The position numbers and the translations under genes were made by a program. A DNA stretch of 64,000 nt from Rhabdornis inornatus. Taxonomy: Eukaryota; Chordata; Aves; Passeriformes; Rhabdornithidae. Position 1 is the first letter of the stretch, and the number at the start of each line of letters is the position of its first letter. A model generated the notes under the pieces. It had not been told where the DNA came from. It did no database searches and saw only the letters and a list, made by a program, of their open reading frames with translations. Below, piece by piece: positions 39,919-53,156 of this stretch. The stretch is from positions 1,168,134 through 1,232,133 of the forward strand of contig VWZS01003490.1 in assembly GCA_013397075.1 (NCBI GenBank), read 5' to 3'.

Positions 39919-40841
39919 GCTACTGAACAATAAATTGTTTCATGTTTACTAATTTGAAAAGTTTCTTGAATCTGCTGTTGATTATGATATCCTGTAGAGC
40001 TTGCGCGCCCATAAATAAGGGAAGATACATATATTTTTAGATCCATTTGAAGATACTTCCAAATATGTATGTATTCTGCATATGTATTTTATTTCCATTA
40101 TTTTAAAGTGGAAAATTTTAGATAGTAAAGAGAAGTTTATGGGTATTCTGCAGACCCTGTAAGAATTGCAAGCCCTATACAGGAGAGTGGAAATTCTTTT
40201 AAACTGGTCAAGTTTTCCATTTACAAAAAAGGAAATAGAAGATGTCTACAGTTTTGATGGGCAATATGTCATGTTTGGACCTGTAAGTATATATTTAATG
40301 GCACAGGCTCTTCTGTTCACATGTAGTATAGGATGTACATTATATTCTTGTCCTGAGTGCAGAATGACAGAATTGTTTAGAAAAAGTATTGAAAAGCAAC
40401 CAGAGACCCAAGCAAAATACTAATTAAGTCTTCACTGACATGAAAAATGCAGTATTTTGCTCATTTTAAAGCACACAAAGAAAGAGATGAGATGTGTCAA
40501 TGTGTTTGACATGTTCCTATTATTTCACATGTATGTATGCTAAGAAAAACATACATTTCATGGAATGCGTGTCCATACTGGAAATCTCATTCTTGTCAGC
40601 ACTTGATAAAGCTCTTAGTAGTTTACAATATACTTAACATATTATAGCTGACTATTAAAGTCTACCTTTTAAGCAGATGATTGCATTTGAATTATATGAG
40701 ATGCGTCCATATATAAATGTTCCAATCAAGCTGTAATTTATCCTTCTAACATTTATTGAATTAATTAGAGTGATTGGGGAAGGATCAGAATCACATTTAT
40801 AAAATAGTTATTGTCAATGTCAATACTATGAAAAAATCTTC

Positions 40842-40903
40842 TGAAAAAACCCAAACAAACAAACAACCCCCCTACAAAAAACCCAACAACCCAAGCCCAA
40901 ACC
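40842..40903 (+). repeat. A/C-rich low-complexity tract
   Basis: About 60 bases made almost entirely of A and C (aaac, caac and ccc words), without G except near the end. Confidence 0.85.
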
Positions 40904-41889
40904 TTTCTGGATCTGTAGTTCCTACTTCATCATGGAAAGAGGAGGGCTATTTCAAAGGAACCTGGAAGTATTGGAGACCTGTGTTGTCAGGAGCTGGGCA
41001 GTTTAATGTCAGTTTTGGACATAGACACAGTAGGTGGGTTTGACTTTGGAAGGCAATGGAGATTTTGCACCTGGCAAGTAGAACAGTTAAAATGTAGTCA
41101 AAATGGCAGTCTGGAAAGCAAGCCTCAGACATTTCTGCATCTGGCTTTAGATATTGACTACTCTTTATACTGTCTCTCTGTCTCAAAGAATACCCAGTGA
41201 GTTCCAGCCACGCCTTCATATCCTTTGTTGTCTTTTTCTTCTGTGCATTTAAGTTCAGAAATGGTGTCAAGGGTTCAGTTACCAGAACTGAAGTTCCCTG
41301 CTTGTCATAACTATGTGATCTGATCCTAAATGATATCTATGTAGGCACAGACCCAGGAGCATAAAACACAGATATGAAAGGCTAGAAGAGTGGATTTGAA
41401 TGTCAGCAGGCACTTGTCCATGTGACCAAGAGCATTTGCAGCATATGATGCCATCTGGCCTGGAGCCTAGACAGTGATACCTTCTAGGCACGGGGGAAAA
41501 GTTACTTTAAATTATCTATGCTTTGTTTTCACTCTATGAAAAAGCCCAATAGAGCAGTCAGGCAGACTGTGAAATGGATTTTGGATGGCAGCATTGCAAT
41601 ATTACCACATTTAGGAATGTTACAATTGTAAAAATGGTCAAGGTGTCGGAAAATGTTCATCGTTTTCTTCGGCATGACAGTGTCCCTGTGACTTTCTGAA
41701 GTACCTGAAAGCAACTTTATGTCAAATAAGCTTTCTCTTATGCTCTTGGGTAAACTCTACCTGCCCTGGAGCACATGGCTGTCTCTTTCTTAACATTCAT
41801 GGCAGCTAACTCCTTGAATCTTTGGGGTATTTTGTGAGTATCCGCTGCCTGTGCAATCACATTGTGAGGAATTGCTGCTAGAAACAGTA

Positions 41890-42060
41890 TTTTATTAGTA
41901 CTGTACTGGCTAGTTTTACGAAGCTAGATCCATTGTCACAGAGCTGTGTGTTGATTGGATCTGTCGTTAGACAGGCCTTGGGAACAATAAAGTCCAAGTC
42001 CTACCTCTAGGCGGAGGAGCTATCCTGAAAATAGACCTCCCTAGAACTGTTAGCTGTAAC
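41890..42060 (+). mobile_element. possible LTR 3' portion
   Basis: A GT-rich, moderately structured stretch leads to an aataaa polyadenylation-type signal at about 41986-41991, within 'gggaacaataaagtcc', followed by a short GC-richer tail. That order resembles the R/U5 part of an avian endogenous-retrovirus LTR. No TG...CA ends, target-site duplication or second copy was found, and no internal retroviral sequence adjoins. It could equally be unique sequence with a chance AATAAA. Confidence 0.25.
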
Positions 42061-44205
42061 TAGTGAGACTTAACATCAGTCTGTGTGGGGATGAAGGAAA
42101 GCAATCTAATGTTTACCTAGAAGACAAGCTCCAGGTTTAATCTTTGAAACCAGGGTGGCTGGTTGGTGTGTACAGGTGTAGCACTTAGTCCTGGCTGTGT
42201 CTGGGGCTGCAGAGTGTTGCTGCAATACACGTAAAAGCATTTAAAACATGAGAGAAATGCAGACAGATGAGTGCAGTGGGTTTACAAATGTTAAATCACA
42301 CCCACAAACTACTTTCCTTTGTGCACTGCCTGACCCTGTGGGACATTCCAAAGGAGAAGTAAATGGATATGCCTGAGCTGACCTACCTCACATACTGCCT
42401 GCAAGTTAATTGTGCTGGGAAAAGAGCAATATGCATTGAATATCTTTATTCCAGCCTATATGATGGTGGATAATAGATTTTTTTTTTATAATGGAAACGA
42501 AATTAATAAGTGCTTGAATGTAAAGATAATCAGAGAAATTATTCACAGCAGGAATTATTTTAGTCAAATTTATTTTTAGCATCAAAGCAAAAACATGGCC
42601 TATAACCCTTTCTAATAATATCTCAATGTATGTTTTAGAAATAATAGCAGTTTCCCACTAACCCTTGCACAATTCTGTGTTGTTGTAGTGTCTAAAATGC
42701 CCAGTGAACAAAATAAATATACAGCTTTCTGTAGTTGGCAGACCTATAAACATTTTTCTTTTTTTAGTTTACGAGAGGAGGAAGAGATAGGAAACAGATT
42801 TGTGGTGCTTCGGTTCGGCCTAATCATTAATTATGGTGAAAAGGAAAGAAAAAAATCTCTAAGGTATTGCCTTGAAATGCCTTCCCTTTTTAACTGGCAG
42901 TGAAACTATTTGTTCACTGCAGCTTTACCAAAAGTAAGGATTTAATTTCATATGCAGCCACTATTCTGACAAATCCCATTCTTTCAGGTATTCTCCCAGT
43001 CCTGCATTGAGCCTGGACACCCTCATGCTCTCTGGCACGCGCACAGCAGGCAGGCTCTCTCCAGCTGTGCATCTGATGGAGCCATTTACATCTATTTACA
43101 CCGTAAATCCTTCTGCAGGACACGCAGAGCTGTGTGCCTGGTAGTTGCTTGCTCAGGAAGGAATGAACTGCTTTTAGGGCAAGGGCTGTGCAGCATGTTG
43201 CTTTGCAACTGTGGGGAGGAGATCTGTGTTCTGAATGTGCTTCCAGGGAGTGGGCAGAGGGATTGTTTGTTTAACTTGAAAGCTACTTAAATACAAAATG
43301 GCATTATACACTTTATTCTGCAGATCTTTCACAAGAAATTTTCAGGACTCTCTCAGTCAATGACAAAATGAAAAAAAACATCAAATTTTTGTTGTTTAAT
43401 TTGGCACAGTATACACTGCACCAGCAAGTTTCTGGGTATTATTCTGCACCAAACTTTCATTTAAGGCCATTAAAATGTGTATATTTATTCAGAAACAGCT
43501 TTCCAAGAATTCTGTCAAAACTGAGATGAGATGATAGTAATTCATGAGTGAAAATTATTAAAATAAGTTAAAGTAGTCGTTAAGGTCACGGTTACAGGGA
43601 ATGAAACATCAGAAAGCACAAGCATGAGCAGTTTAAATACCAAGCTATTTTTCAAGGGCCTAGTGAGCCTTACTGACACAAGGCAGAAAACATCAAAGCA
43701 TCAGGATAATCATCAGTGCTCACACTCTGCCTTATGAGCCATCAAAGCAGACTCATTCGGGACTACCAAAGCATGAAGTTTCTGGTAAAGATAATCTGCA
43801 AGGTTGTTTCGGCTGGAGTAGGTGTGGTCTTTGTAAACCTTCAGTTTCCAAACCATGTGCAGTGGAGAAAAGAGCTTCCAACTTAAGCTATTACCTCCCC
43901 TGGGCTGAATGTCACTACTTGCCTAAATACTTCTTTCCATGGCCAGGCGATGTTTCCTTCCAAGGGGTGGGATGGGTAGCAGAGGGTTAACTGGATTCTC
44001 CTTAAACCTTCCCAGGAAGATTTGTCAGAACTTGTCTGTCCAGACAAGTAAGGCTTGTGGGAGAAAGGAGTTAAATAATAATTTTGCTCTGTAAGCAAAC
44101 CTAAATTTACCTACACTTGAAAAAAAAAAAGTGAAAAAAGAAAAACACAAGTTTTGACATTGTGGTTTCAATCTCTGCAATACAGTTTAGGTGTATGTTA
44201 TTTCT

Positions 44206-44228
44206 CTTTACAAGCTTTGCTTGTAAAG
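44206..44228. repeat. perfect 9-bp inverted repeat, 5-nt loop
   Basis: The arm ctttacaag (44206-44214) and its reverse complement cttgtaaag (44220-44228) flank the loop ctttg. No role assigned. Confidence 0.82.
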
Positions 44229-46109
44229 CTGATTTATCATAACATACCATATGTACTTTGATGCTAGGATAATCACCCCTAAAAACCTGGTATTTTTTTC
44301 AAAACAGGTTGATATGGCTCTGTACCAAATTCTTGTCACTATTATGTGTTCTCCGGGCTCTAATTCTCTAGAGTCCTTTAGAGTTGCCAGGCTATGTTCT
44401 TATTGCTGTGATCCAGCTGCTAGGTGGTTAACATAACATTATACAAACACAGATGTTTCCCTTTCTTTTGGGAAGAATAACACTCTTAATTGCAGCTGGA
44501 GAGACAGAAGTAGTGTCCATTATCAGCAACTCTCAGAGAGGTAGAGAGATTAAAAGAGCTAGAGCTTGTTGCAAATAATTTTGTCTGAATAATAAATAAA
44601 TAAACTAGAACGGTTTAATCCAGCAATGCAATTAATTTTACACAGATATGTTTAAACGTATTTTATATTTGAATTATTTTTTTCAAACACTGGCCTACTA
44701 AAAATAAGAGGTTTTATTTCTGAGATTGAAACATTGGTCCAAAACAAGATCTCACAAACAGTGCCAAATCTACTTTGATGCATTGAGGCTGGAAATCTCA
44801 CTGTACACTCTTTTGTTTGTCTTCAGTCAGCCATGGAAGCATGACTTCTCAAGCTTTATTTTTCTCCACACTGGGGAAGGTGTGTCCATCATCTGTACTA
44901 GACTGAATAGTGTTATTCTCCTAAGAATCTCAGTGAATTCTCAATGGAGTTTACAGTCAAACATAAGATTTTCATAGCAGGCTTTTTTTTCCTATTGACT
45001 TTTTGACCTGGTAGCTGAGAGCATAAACTGCATAGAATGAGTTTCTCTTTGCATAGTGATTTCAGAGAAAACAGTGCAGATGCAGCCAAAGTTGTTGTGG
45101 CATGTCTCTTCTTGCTTCTGTCTGTGGTATAGGACTGTATTTTTTTTAATTTAAAACATTTTTCTAGAACACAGTTTTCTTTTGAGGACCTTTAATTAAA
45201 TGCTAAAGAAGCATTTTTACTTCAGTTTGCCTAATGCAGTGAGTCATCCCATGAGGAGGTGCTTTAGCTGTGCTGTGAGAGATGCTTGCTGAAGTCTGTC
45301 CTAGGCAGAGCTGCACACTGCAGTCTACCTCAGCATGTCTTTATAGTCACTGTGTTTTAAAGCTAGGGTGTGTGTGTACATTGCTCTCTCAAGGCAGCCC
45401 TTACAGGACTCTTCTCTTGTGATGTCAAGCTCATAGTAATGTGTTGAACAAAATCTGGGCTCTTCATTCTACCGTGACATAAAATAAGTTGCACAGTGAA
45501 CACTTGATTAAATGATGAGAAAGCTACCCCTTGAAAAGGCTGTTTAAAAGCTTTCTGGTTGATTAGCCATTGATAGTAGCTGAGCAACCTGGGTCTAATC
45601 TGCAACTTTAAAGTTGGCTTTGTCTATGCTCTGAGTGTTGGCCTGCTGCAGAGCTTTCTTCCAGACCAAACTATTCCAGGAGTTTAGGGACATTCAAGCT
45701 TATTCAGTTTTTTGATCAAGTGTAAAAAAATATAAATATTTGAAAGCTCATTACTTTCTTGCTGGCCTGTGTGTTTGTCATAGGGCTTTCCTTTCCCGTA
45801 GTTCTTAGTTAATAAAAATGTCTGCTAGCTGACAGTGACTCTGCATGTCTGCACTGTTTTCCATGAGCAAAAGCTGCTCGTAGCCACATTACTTTCCTTC
45901 TACTGGAATTTGTTCCCTGTGAGGTTTCATGCTGTGTGAATAGGCACCCTTTTGTAGAACTGCCCTCCTTCTCAGCATCTGTGTTTTCTCTCTCTCAGAT
46001 CTCTTTAGAGAGGCTCCTCTACAAGCTCACCTTAAGCCACTTGACTAAACAACTTACACGTAAGCTTAAACTGTTTAAATATTAGGTAGCGGATAATCTT
46101 TGTTCTCTG

Positions 46110-46360
46110 AAGGCAAAGCCAATTCCTCGGCCTCACACAGGCAATTCCTGCAGCAGCTCTGCAGAGCAATGCCAGTGCACAGCCAGGGCCGGGCAGCTCT
46201 TTTCCTCTTTTCCTCTTTTCCCACTGTCACCCTTTGCCCTGCTGCAGAGCCCTCAGCTACAGCTGTCTCAGCTCATTTCCTTGCACGTCTGCCCTTGAGA
46301 AGCAGCAGCAGCGGGATAATGCTCAGATCTCTGCTGCTGCTGTTCACACATGAGCTTAAA
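46110..46360. other. local GC-richer patch with CAG/CTG inverted repeat
   Basis: This stretch is visibly richer in C and G than its flanks but has few CpG dinucleotides, so it is not a clear CpG island. It includes three exact copies of tcttttcc (46198-46221). It also has cagcagcagc at 46303-46312 facing its reverse complement at 46333-46342. The frame 46100-46384 has no recognisable domain. Confidence 0.5.
46198..46221 (+). repeat. 8-bp tandem repeat, three exact copies
   Basis: The unit tcttttcc is repeated three times without a mismatch. Confidence 0.9.
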
Positions 46361-49300
46361 CTACCCAGAGGTCAATTTGTGTGAAAACTATGAAACGGAG
46401 TGGCTGAACTGTGGGCAGATAATTTTGCCTTTGGCAGTCTCAAGAGGAGAGATGAGACAGCAGTGGGTGCAGTAATATCTTCAGCCACCGTAGCTATGTG
46501 CTTCAGTCGACAAGACTCTTGGGATGAAACCAGAGGGGCAAAAAAACCACCAAGCCTGCACTGCTGCAAATTTTTAGGAATTTTGATTTCTGTTCTAAAT
46601 ACAAAATGTTAATTTGTAACTTCTTATCTATAAGACAACACTCCAGAAAACAATTTGTGTTGTATAATAGCTATAGCCATTGTTTTCTGCACTATACACT
46701 TGATTAATCCTATCTATAATAAGAAATAAAACATGGTGTTTGAATCTCTACATTTCTACAAGTAGATGTAAATCACAAGGCTTTCTGCAAATAATCATAT
46801 TAACATATTATGAAATGTGAATGAAACCATATCAGGCTTAAGCTGTCTTTTCCTCAAATGATTCTTCCTTCCAAAAGCATCTGGTACTGGATTCAGAAGA
46901 GATGTCATCACTGGATTTTCCTTGATAAGGAAGGATTTTACACACGAATATTTCAAGACTGTAGCTCTTGAGTCTGGATATGGATCAGCTTCATGCTGGA
47001 ACGAGACGGTCATTGCTCTTTTTGTGCCCTGCTTTCCACAAAAACAGTTCAGACATGGACAAAAGACATTCTGTAGATGTTCCCTACACTATAATATTAA
47101 ATCAGGGAATAAGAGTTAGACATGTCTTTGTGATAAATGAGCCATTCATATCTATCTTCTTGTTCTTCCTTTCATCACAAGATTTTGCAGTGCAAAACTT
47201 GGCATAAGTTTTATATCAATTCTCCTAGTAGTCAGTGCTTCCAGGTAGGAACATGCTAGCATCTGCATGTTGTCATCTTTTGATAGTAGAAACGTACAAG
47301 CATTCCAAGCTCTGATTTTTCAGCAAAACTTGTCTTAACAGAAGAGATTTGATTCTGCAGACTGAACACAGAAATCCTACACAACATGGCCTGCCAGGGG
47401 TTTACTTTAAGCTTGAAGTACTCAGCAGATGAGACAGATTCAGGCTAGATATTCACTGAAGCACAGAAGCAAAACTCACAGTCACCCATAGGCGTAAACC
47501 AAAGGAAATGGTATTTTTCCATGAACAAGACAAATGGAAGAGCAGATCTCCCTATTGCTCCTGCAGTGACTGTAAATCCAAAAGAGCTACAAGACAAAGA
47601 CTTGCACTCTTTCTGGGAAGTGTTCCATGGCAGGGCAGCAGAGAGTGAGGCTCAGGAGTCACAGAAGAGGCAGCAAGATATGAGTCCTGTTTGCAGCATC
47701 ACTGAACAATTATTCTTGTTGAATTCAGAAAACAGGGCTTCTGTGTCATCTCTTTAAATGGACTTGGCTGTTGCTTTTGAAATCCTAGCTTTGAGAGGAG
47801 CTCTGTAGGTGTTCATATTTACAATAGATGGAACAAAATCCTCACACTGTTACACAGCATGTTTAATTGATCTGGAAGTTGCTTTTAGCCCAGAACCAAC
47901 TTTTCCGTCTCCAATTCACCCCCAAATTGGCTGCCAGATTTCTATTCAGAAAACCATAAGTCTAGCAGAATTAAAGTCAGACTTCAGCAGCTGGGAAATC
48001 ATAGATCTTCTGCACACAGAGTGACAACCTTTCTGCTGGGAACCCTGCAGCACTTATGTACACTTACACTCTCTCTAGAAGCTCATGGAGAAAGCAAGAG
48101 CTGACATGTTAAAAATTATATTTTTATCATTTATATTCAGAGTCTAACAAAGGAATAATTAGAAGATAATAAATTATTTTAGAAATTGCAAAAGCGGGAA
48201 CTCTAACAATCCCTGTGTGACAGAAACATTATAAAAGAGATTTTTAACTGGACTTGGTTTTGTTTTCCACTGCAAAGCTCACCTTCCTCTCTGGCTTACT
48301 AACTGTGGTTTTAGAAAATACATGTTCAGAGGAAGTGGTGCCACAGTATAAATCTGCCTCTATTATTATTGAACTGTCCATATACAGAAAAACTTTATTA
48401 GATGAAGCCAAAATTTTCTGTTGGATTGATTCTGTTGAATTGTTGTATTCTGCAATTTTGAAAGTGAACTTGCGTGTTAATGTCTACGTGGTTTTGAACC
48501 AGGTTTAAGATGCTCAATGGACAATTCTTGCATGATCAGATTTCCCTCTTCAAAAAAGGAAACCCAGAGGCACTTTCAGTATCTTTGTAGACTGTGCACA
48601 CTGTACATTACTGAAAGACAAAAGAAGAGGCATATTGTACCACCACTTTGGAACCCCCTCTCCCCTTTCTTATATACCTCTTTTTTCAAAGTAACATTAC
48701 GGAAGCTATTTAATTCCAGAGGACAGATAAATCATGAAGTTGAATCAAATATAGATGATGTAAAACTTTGTCAAGGTTATGGAGCAGGCCTTCACAGTGC
48801 TTCCTTTGTATTTCACTTGAATTGGTGATTGTCTTCCTGTTCCAATACTATTCTCTTTCCTTCTATTCAGGAGTTTTCTATTACCCTCCAGACTATTGTA
48901 TGACTGCAAAAGTAACACAAAGTCCTTTGTATAGCAGAAATCAGGCATGAAATAAACACACCTTAATCCTGCACTATCAAAACCTTCCTTCTTTCTGCAC
49001 ATAAATACAGTTCCTATTCCAAAAAAAGTCAGAAATCTATGAACCCAATGTTGCAGTGTTAGCCAGCTGGCAAACCCTGAAAAGTGCTGGGAGATTTCTT
49101 CCATGAAGTCCACTGCCTCTGTGACACAGCTCTGCTGCTGCAAACAATTACAAACAAGTAATGTGGCTGTTCCAGCTTCCTATACTGACAGTCACAGTAT
49201 TGACTTTAGCCTCTGCAGAAAAGGAAGCGATATACAGACATGTGAAATGGGGAGTCTGGGCCTCTTAATGACACCAAGCTTTGGAATTTTATTCTTTCCA

Positions 49301-50882
49301 TGTGTTTACTCAGCCCTTTCCTATTCTTGTATCCTGCGTAATAAAATCATTTATTCAAGTGCTGTTTTATAGCTTTTGGTTCTGCACAGTTATGTGAGAG
49401 GAAAAAGGAGGAAAGAGCTTTTTCCTTTGTGCAGGCTGCAGTCCTTCCAGCTTCTCCTTCCTGGTGTCAGCAATTCACAAGGAAAGGCAGGGATCCCAGT
49501 GGCCATCAGCAACTGTTAAGCACATGAAGAAGGAGCTGTAATTTTCACCATTCTGATTTATATCACTTAGGTTAGTGAGGACTAATGTGATCCTACCACA
49601 GAAAACTGCTTAAAACAATAGGTGGTCACAGACATATAAAGGCTTTTTTGGTAATTTCTCTTGTCTTTTATGTTGGAACAGGTATAATTTTTCTCTCTCC
49701 CCCCCTTCCCCCAACTTCCATCAGTTTCCCAGAGATTTGTGAACAATTTGTCCATGTCTGACATAATTCTGCATACTGAGTCAGCAGAGAATTAGAATTT
49801 GGCTTTGTGTGATTTGTCTCATGTTTTGTGATCGCTAAAATTATTGGAGTATGCAGTGTGATTGCCTTAAGGATTCCTGAGTTGACTTTCTCACTGCTTA
49901 CACAATTTGAGTTCAAGGATTTTTTCTACTACAGCTGCCAGAATTGTCTTGTGATCCTGAAATTATTTGGTCAATTGAGCATCGGTTAGGCAGCCTCTGC
50001 CTTGCCAAGGGTCTTCTGCTCTTTGCTGTGCAGTATTTGGAGCAAAGGAGAAAGATGGGAAGCAACCATCATATATGTAGCACTAGCAGAAAGTTATCAA
50101 TAGGTTATTCAACTCTTGCTCTCCTACCAGGAATCTCTGAAGGGGAACATGGGTTTTTATTTCATCATAGTGATCAAATGTTGGCTTTGCAGAAGTCTTT
50201 TGTCTGGCTTGGGTTTATTGATGATTTCACCCTTGTAAACAGTATATGGTAGTCAGATGCTTGGTTGGGAGCTCTAAAAGGCTGCGACCCAAGCAACCAG
50301 AAAGAAGTGGTGCTTAGTGTATTTGGTTTGCATTTGTTCTCAAAGACTTGCATATGTTCTAAAAATATCAGTGTTGTTTCGTAAAAGAAAAGCTTTCTTT
50401 GGGTGAAATGCCAGGAATTTTATTTAGAAGAGTTTACCAGAGGCACTGCTGTAGATTACAGTGGTGGAAAATTGTGAACTGATGACATGGGTGGCACAGA
50501 ATTTAAGAAAAATTTATTACTCTAAGAGCAAAGAATAAATAGAAATGTCTTATTTTAAAAAGCAACTGAAAAGGGTTACCAAAACAAACACTTAAATGGG
50601 TTTGAATGGGTTATAACTTTATATATATATGTATATAAATCTTGAGGTATAAAGTGTGTCCTGTGGAAAGAAGTTCTGATAGCTGAATGCCTCATCAGAG
50701 CCATGTTTTGCTTTTGCTTTAATCCTCAATGCAGGAGAAAATGTGTCATATATTTATGGTATCTACCCAATCCAGTCCAGAGCATTATAGCATTTATTTA
50801 GAATGTAAAATCACCTCTTAATTAACTCTTGCACTAGCATACACATTCTTTTCACTTTTTCAAGTGTGAATTAACACAGCTC
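46361..50882. other. non-coding sequence
   Basis: Contains a C/T tract at 49689-49713 followed by a cag at 49729-49731, superficially like a 3' splice site but with no supporting exon. A short TA run lies at 50619-50638. No gene was recognised. Confidence 0.5.
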
Positions 50883-50945
50883 AGGCTGGGATTTTCAAAG
50901 GAGCTTTGGTGAATTAGTTATCCAAATCCCATAAAAACTAATTCT
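50883..50945 (+). mobile_element. possible half of an old palindromic MITE
   Basis: The order 'gggattttcaaaggagctt', 'gaattagttatcc' and 'aaatcccat' resembles one arm of a palindromic non-autonomous DNA element that I recall from reptile and bird genomes. In those, a GATTTTCAAA start leads through an AATTAGG-type core to AAATCCCATT at the centre. The expected second arm is not clearly present after 50945; only a weak 'atttagttat' remains. The identification rests on recall of a consensus. Confidence 0.3.
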
Positions 50946-52148
50946 GAATGATATTTAGTTATTGTGCAGTTTAAACTCACTGTTAAGTAAAATGCAATTT
51001 TGCAATTTTATTTTAGGTACAGCTCATGCTGATGATTTAAAATGATTTGGACAATGAGTTTGGGCAGCAAGAGGCTCTAATTATTTTCCATAGTTCCCTT
51101 TATGTGTTTTTCATTAGGATCTCTGTCATCTCTGGTTAAGTGTATTTTCTTGCTTTATTTCTAAAACTAAAAATAGTACCTTACCCAGAACACTCCACAG
51201 GAACAACAAACTGAATCAGCAGAGGAAAAATGTACATTATAATTTTTCATTGATACAATAATTGACTAAGAAATAAGATTAAGAATGATAACTAATTCAC
51301 AGAGGGAAGGCTGGCTCTTCTGTTAATGCCTTTTAACAAATGAACTTCCAGGAGGTCTGTTTGTCACTGACACACAATGCAGAATTTAGGATACTTCAAG
51401 GATGTGTGTGTTAGGTTGGAGCTCCTTTGGAATAGAATGATGAGGAGATGATGGGAATGATTTGGTGGAGACATCAGAAGGAATGCATAGTTAGAGCACA
51501 TGTTGGTGTCTGTCAGAAGGAAGAAGGAAACTTTATGAAATAAGGGCATGTCAAGCATAAGAGAGCTAGTCATAAAAAAGATTTTTCAGTGCCTAGAGGC
51601 TATGTCAAGTTAGGCCTTGTGGGCTTAGAAAAGCAGTAGGAGGTGGTCATGAAAACCATGATTTAAAAGTTCATGAAAAAGAATCTGGATTGAATCTTCA
51701 GCCTTATTCTTGGGTTTTGCCTTTTACAGTTTTTTTTTCCCCTCTTTTTCTAGTCGTATTTAATTTCCAGCTAGCACTCTTGTCTCTGAATCAGAGAAGG
51801 AGGGGAAAAAAGCCCCAATGTCTTGTTGTTGAGGTTTATTTTGGTTTGGGGTTTTTCTTGTTGCTTTTTTTACAATTTTCTTCCTATGGACTCTCACAAT
51901 AGAAGCATCTAAGAATAAAATATATTAAAAATACGGTAGGAAATATTTTTGTAACTCTGACATCAGCTCCAGTATTCTCTTAGTGAACTGAGACGTGGAA
52001 ATCATGGAAATAACTCATATCTATCCAGGTACTAAATCTGAAGTCTGGATTTCACAGTTGGGTTTGAAACAGTCTGGGGAAATAGGTTTATTTAAAAGGA
52101 AGACTTGGGAGCTTTGTTTTGACTCAACACATGTATTCAGACAAAAGT
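50946..52148. other. non-coding sequence
   Basis: AT-rich unique sequence with TAAT words and a T/G-rich patch near 51830-51880. Nothing else was recognised. Confidence 0.5.
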
Positions 52149-52180
52149 TCCAGACCTTTGAAATTTTGCCAGGCACACTT
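52149..52180 (+). repeat. 32-bp exact direct repeat, copy 1
   Basis: Identical, base for base, to 54190-54221. It begins tccagacctttg and ends ccaggcacactt. The match stops at both ends, and flanking sequence is unrelated. The sequence is neither simple nor a recognised transposon part. Confidence 0.95.
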
Positions 52181-52559
52181 TAAAGCCAGGAAAATGTTGG
52201 TTTATTGTGTGTACCATTTATTGTTATTGTTGTTTATGGTTTGCTTAAATCTGATAGTGTGTTCAGTGTTGTGCGAGATGCAGATATCATGTTATCTAGC
52301 CTGAAGAGTTCATAATGTAAACATCTCCAGGGATTTATGAGCTTTCAATTAAGGAACAAAGTTAAACTAATGTTCTCCATGGCAAAAGAATTCATTTGAA
52401 TTCACACATGCAAAGAGATAATGTCAATATTCTAATTCCATTTAGTTACAAATATAAGATTGGAGAAGTGAATGGATGAATAGTATTTGGCCTTTAATAA
52501 AATCCTTCATTCTGCATAACCTTATCCTTTTTTTCTTGGTTCTCAATCACAGCTCCACC

Positions 52560-52654
52560 TCACCCCCCAAAAAAACCCAAAAAACCCGACCAAATAAACA
52601 TAAAAAAACAACAAAAAGCCAAAACAAAACCAACAACAAAAAAAAGAAAAACAG
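52560..52654 (+). repeat. A/C-rich low-complexity tract
   Basis: Almost only A and C for about 95 bases, opening with a C6 run. The Lys/Asn/Thr-rich open frame across it is an artefact of composition. Confidence 0.88.
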
Positions 52655-53130
52655 GTGAGAAAGCTTAGTACATCACATCCCTCGTTAAAATAACATATCT
52701 TCCTGCTGAAGGGAGAAAGAATGATGCAGTGTAACCTATGAACTAATTTTGTAATTTATTACAGAAGTTTTAAACAGGGAACAGTGAAAGTTGGAAATTG
52801 TATTTAATTCCTATCCAACAAAACCTTACATACTCCTAAGGTTTCAGATTTCAAACAACAGCCACCCCTATAATCATATCAGCAGCTGTATTCAGATAAA
52901 CTTCATGGTTTTTTTCATCTCTAGCATAATGGCACGGAACAGGACTAGGACTTTCAAAAATTACACATCCCAGTGCTTCTGTCAGGGATGTTTTCTTTTG
53001 TAACGTATTGCTGCTGGATAAAAAGGGAATAGAATTTTTATCCAAAAGATGGAACCACCAGATCAGATAAGAATCACAAAAAAAATCTTTCATCTTCAGA
53101 TCTCAAAAGTATGCATGAAGAGCAAATACC

Positions 53131-53156
53131 TTTTTTTTTTTTTTTTTTTTTTTTTT
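53131..53156 (+). repeat. T26 homopolymer
   Basis: An uninterrupted run of 26 T. It could be the complement of a poly-A tail of a minus-strand retrocopy, but the sequence to its right was not recognised as a transcript. The exact length is prone to sequencing error. Confidence 0.9.

Larger units (their letters stand above)
35849..40841. other. non-coding sequence with small simple repeats
   Basis: Holds the TTTA microsatellite (36757-36786), a 14-bp palindrome at 38249-38262 (gcagcagctgctgc) and the 19-bp tandem repeat at 39886-39918. No gene was recognised. Confidence 0.5.
40904..46109. other. non-coding sequence
   Basis: Contains the LTR-like stretch near 41890-42060 and the hairpin at 44206-44228. 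An A-rich run at 44120-44131 and short AAAT units at 44591-44604 are also present. No exon was recognised. Confidence 0.5.

Noticed and set aside
49689..49731. C/T tract followed by cag as a splice acceptor
   Set aside because: No downstream open exon with recognisable protein likeness and no matching donor could be supported.
52476..52658. Lys/Asn/Thr-rich basic peptide
   Set aside because: It is the translation of an A/C-rich low-complexity tract.
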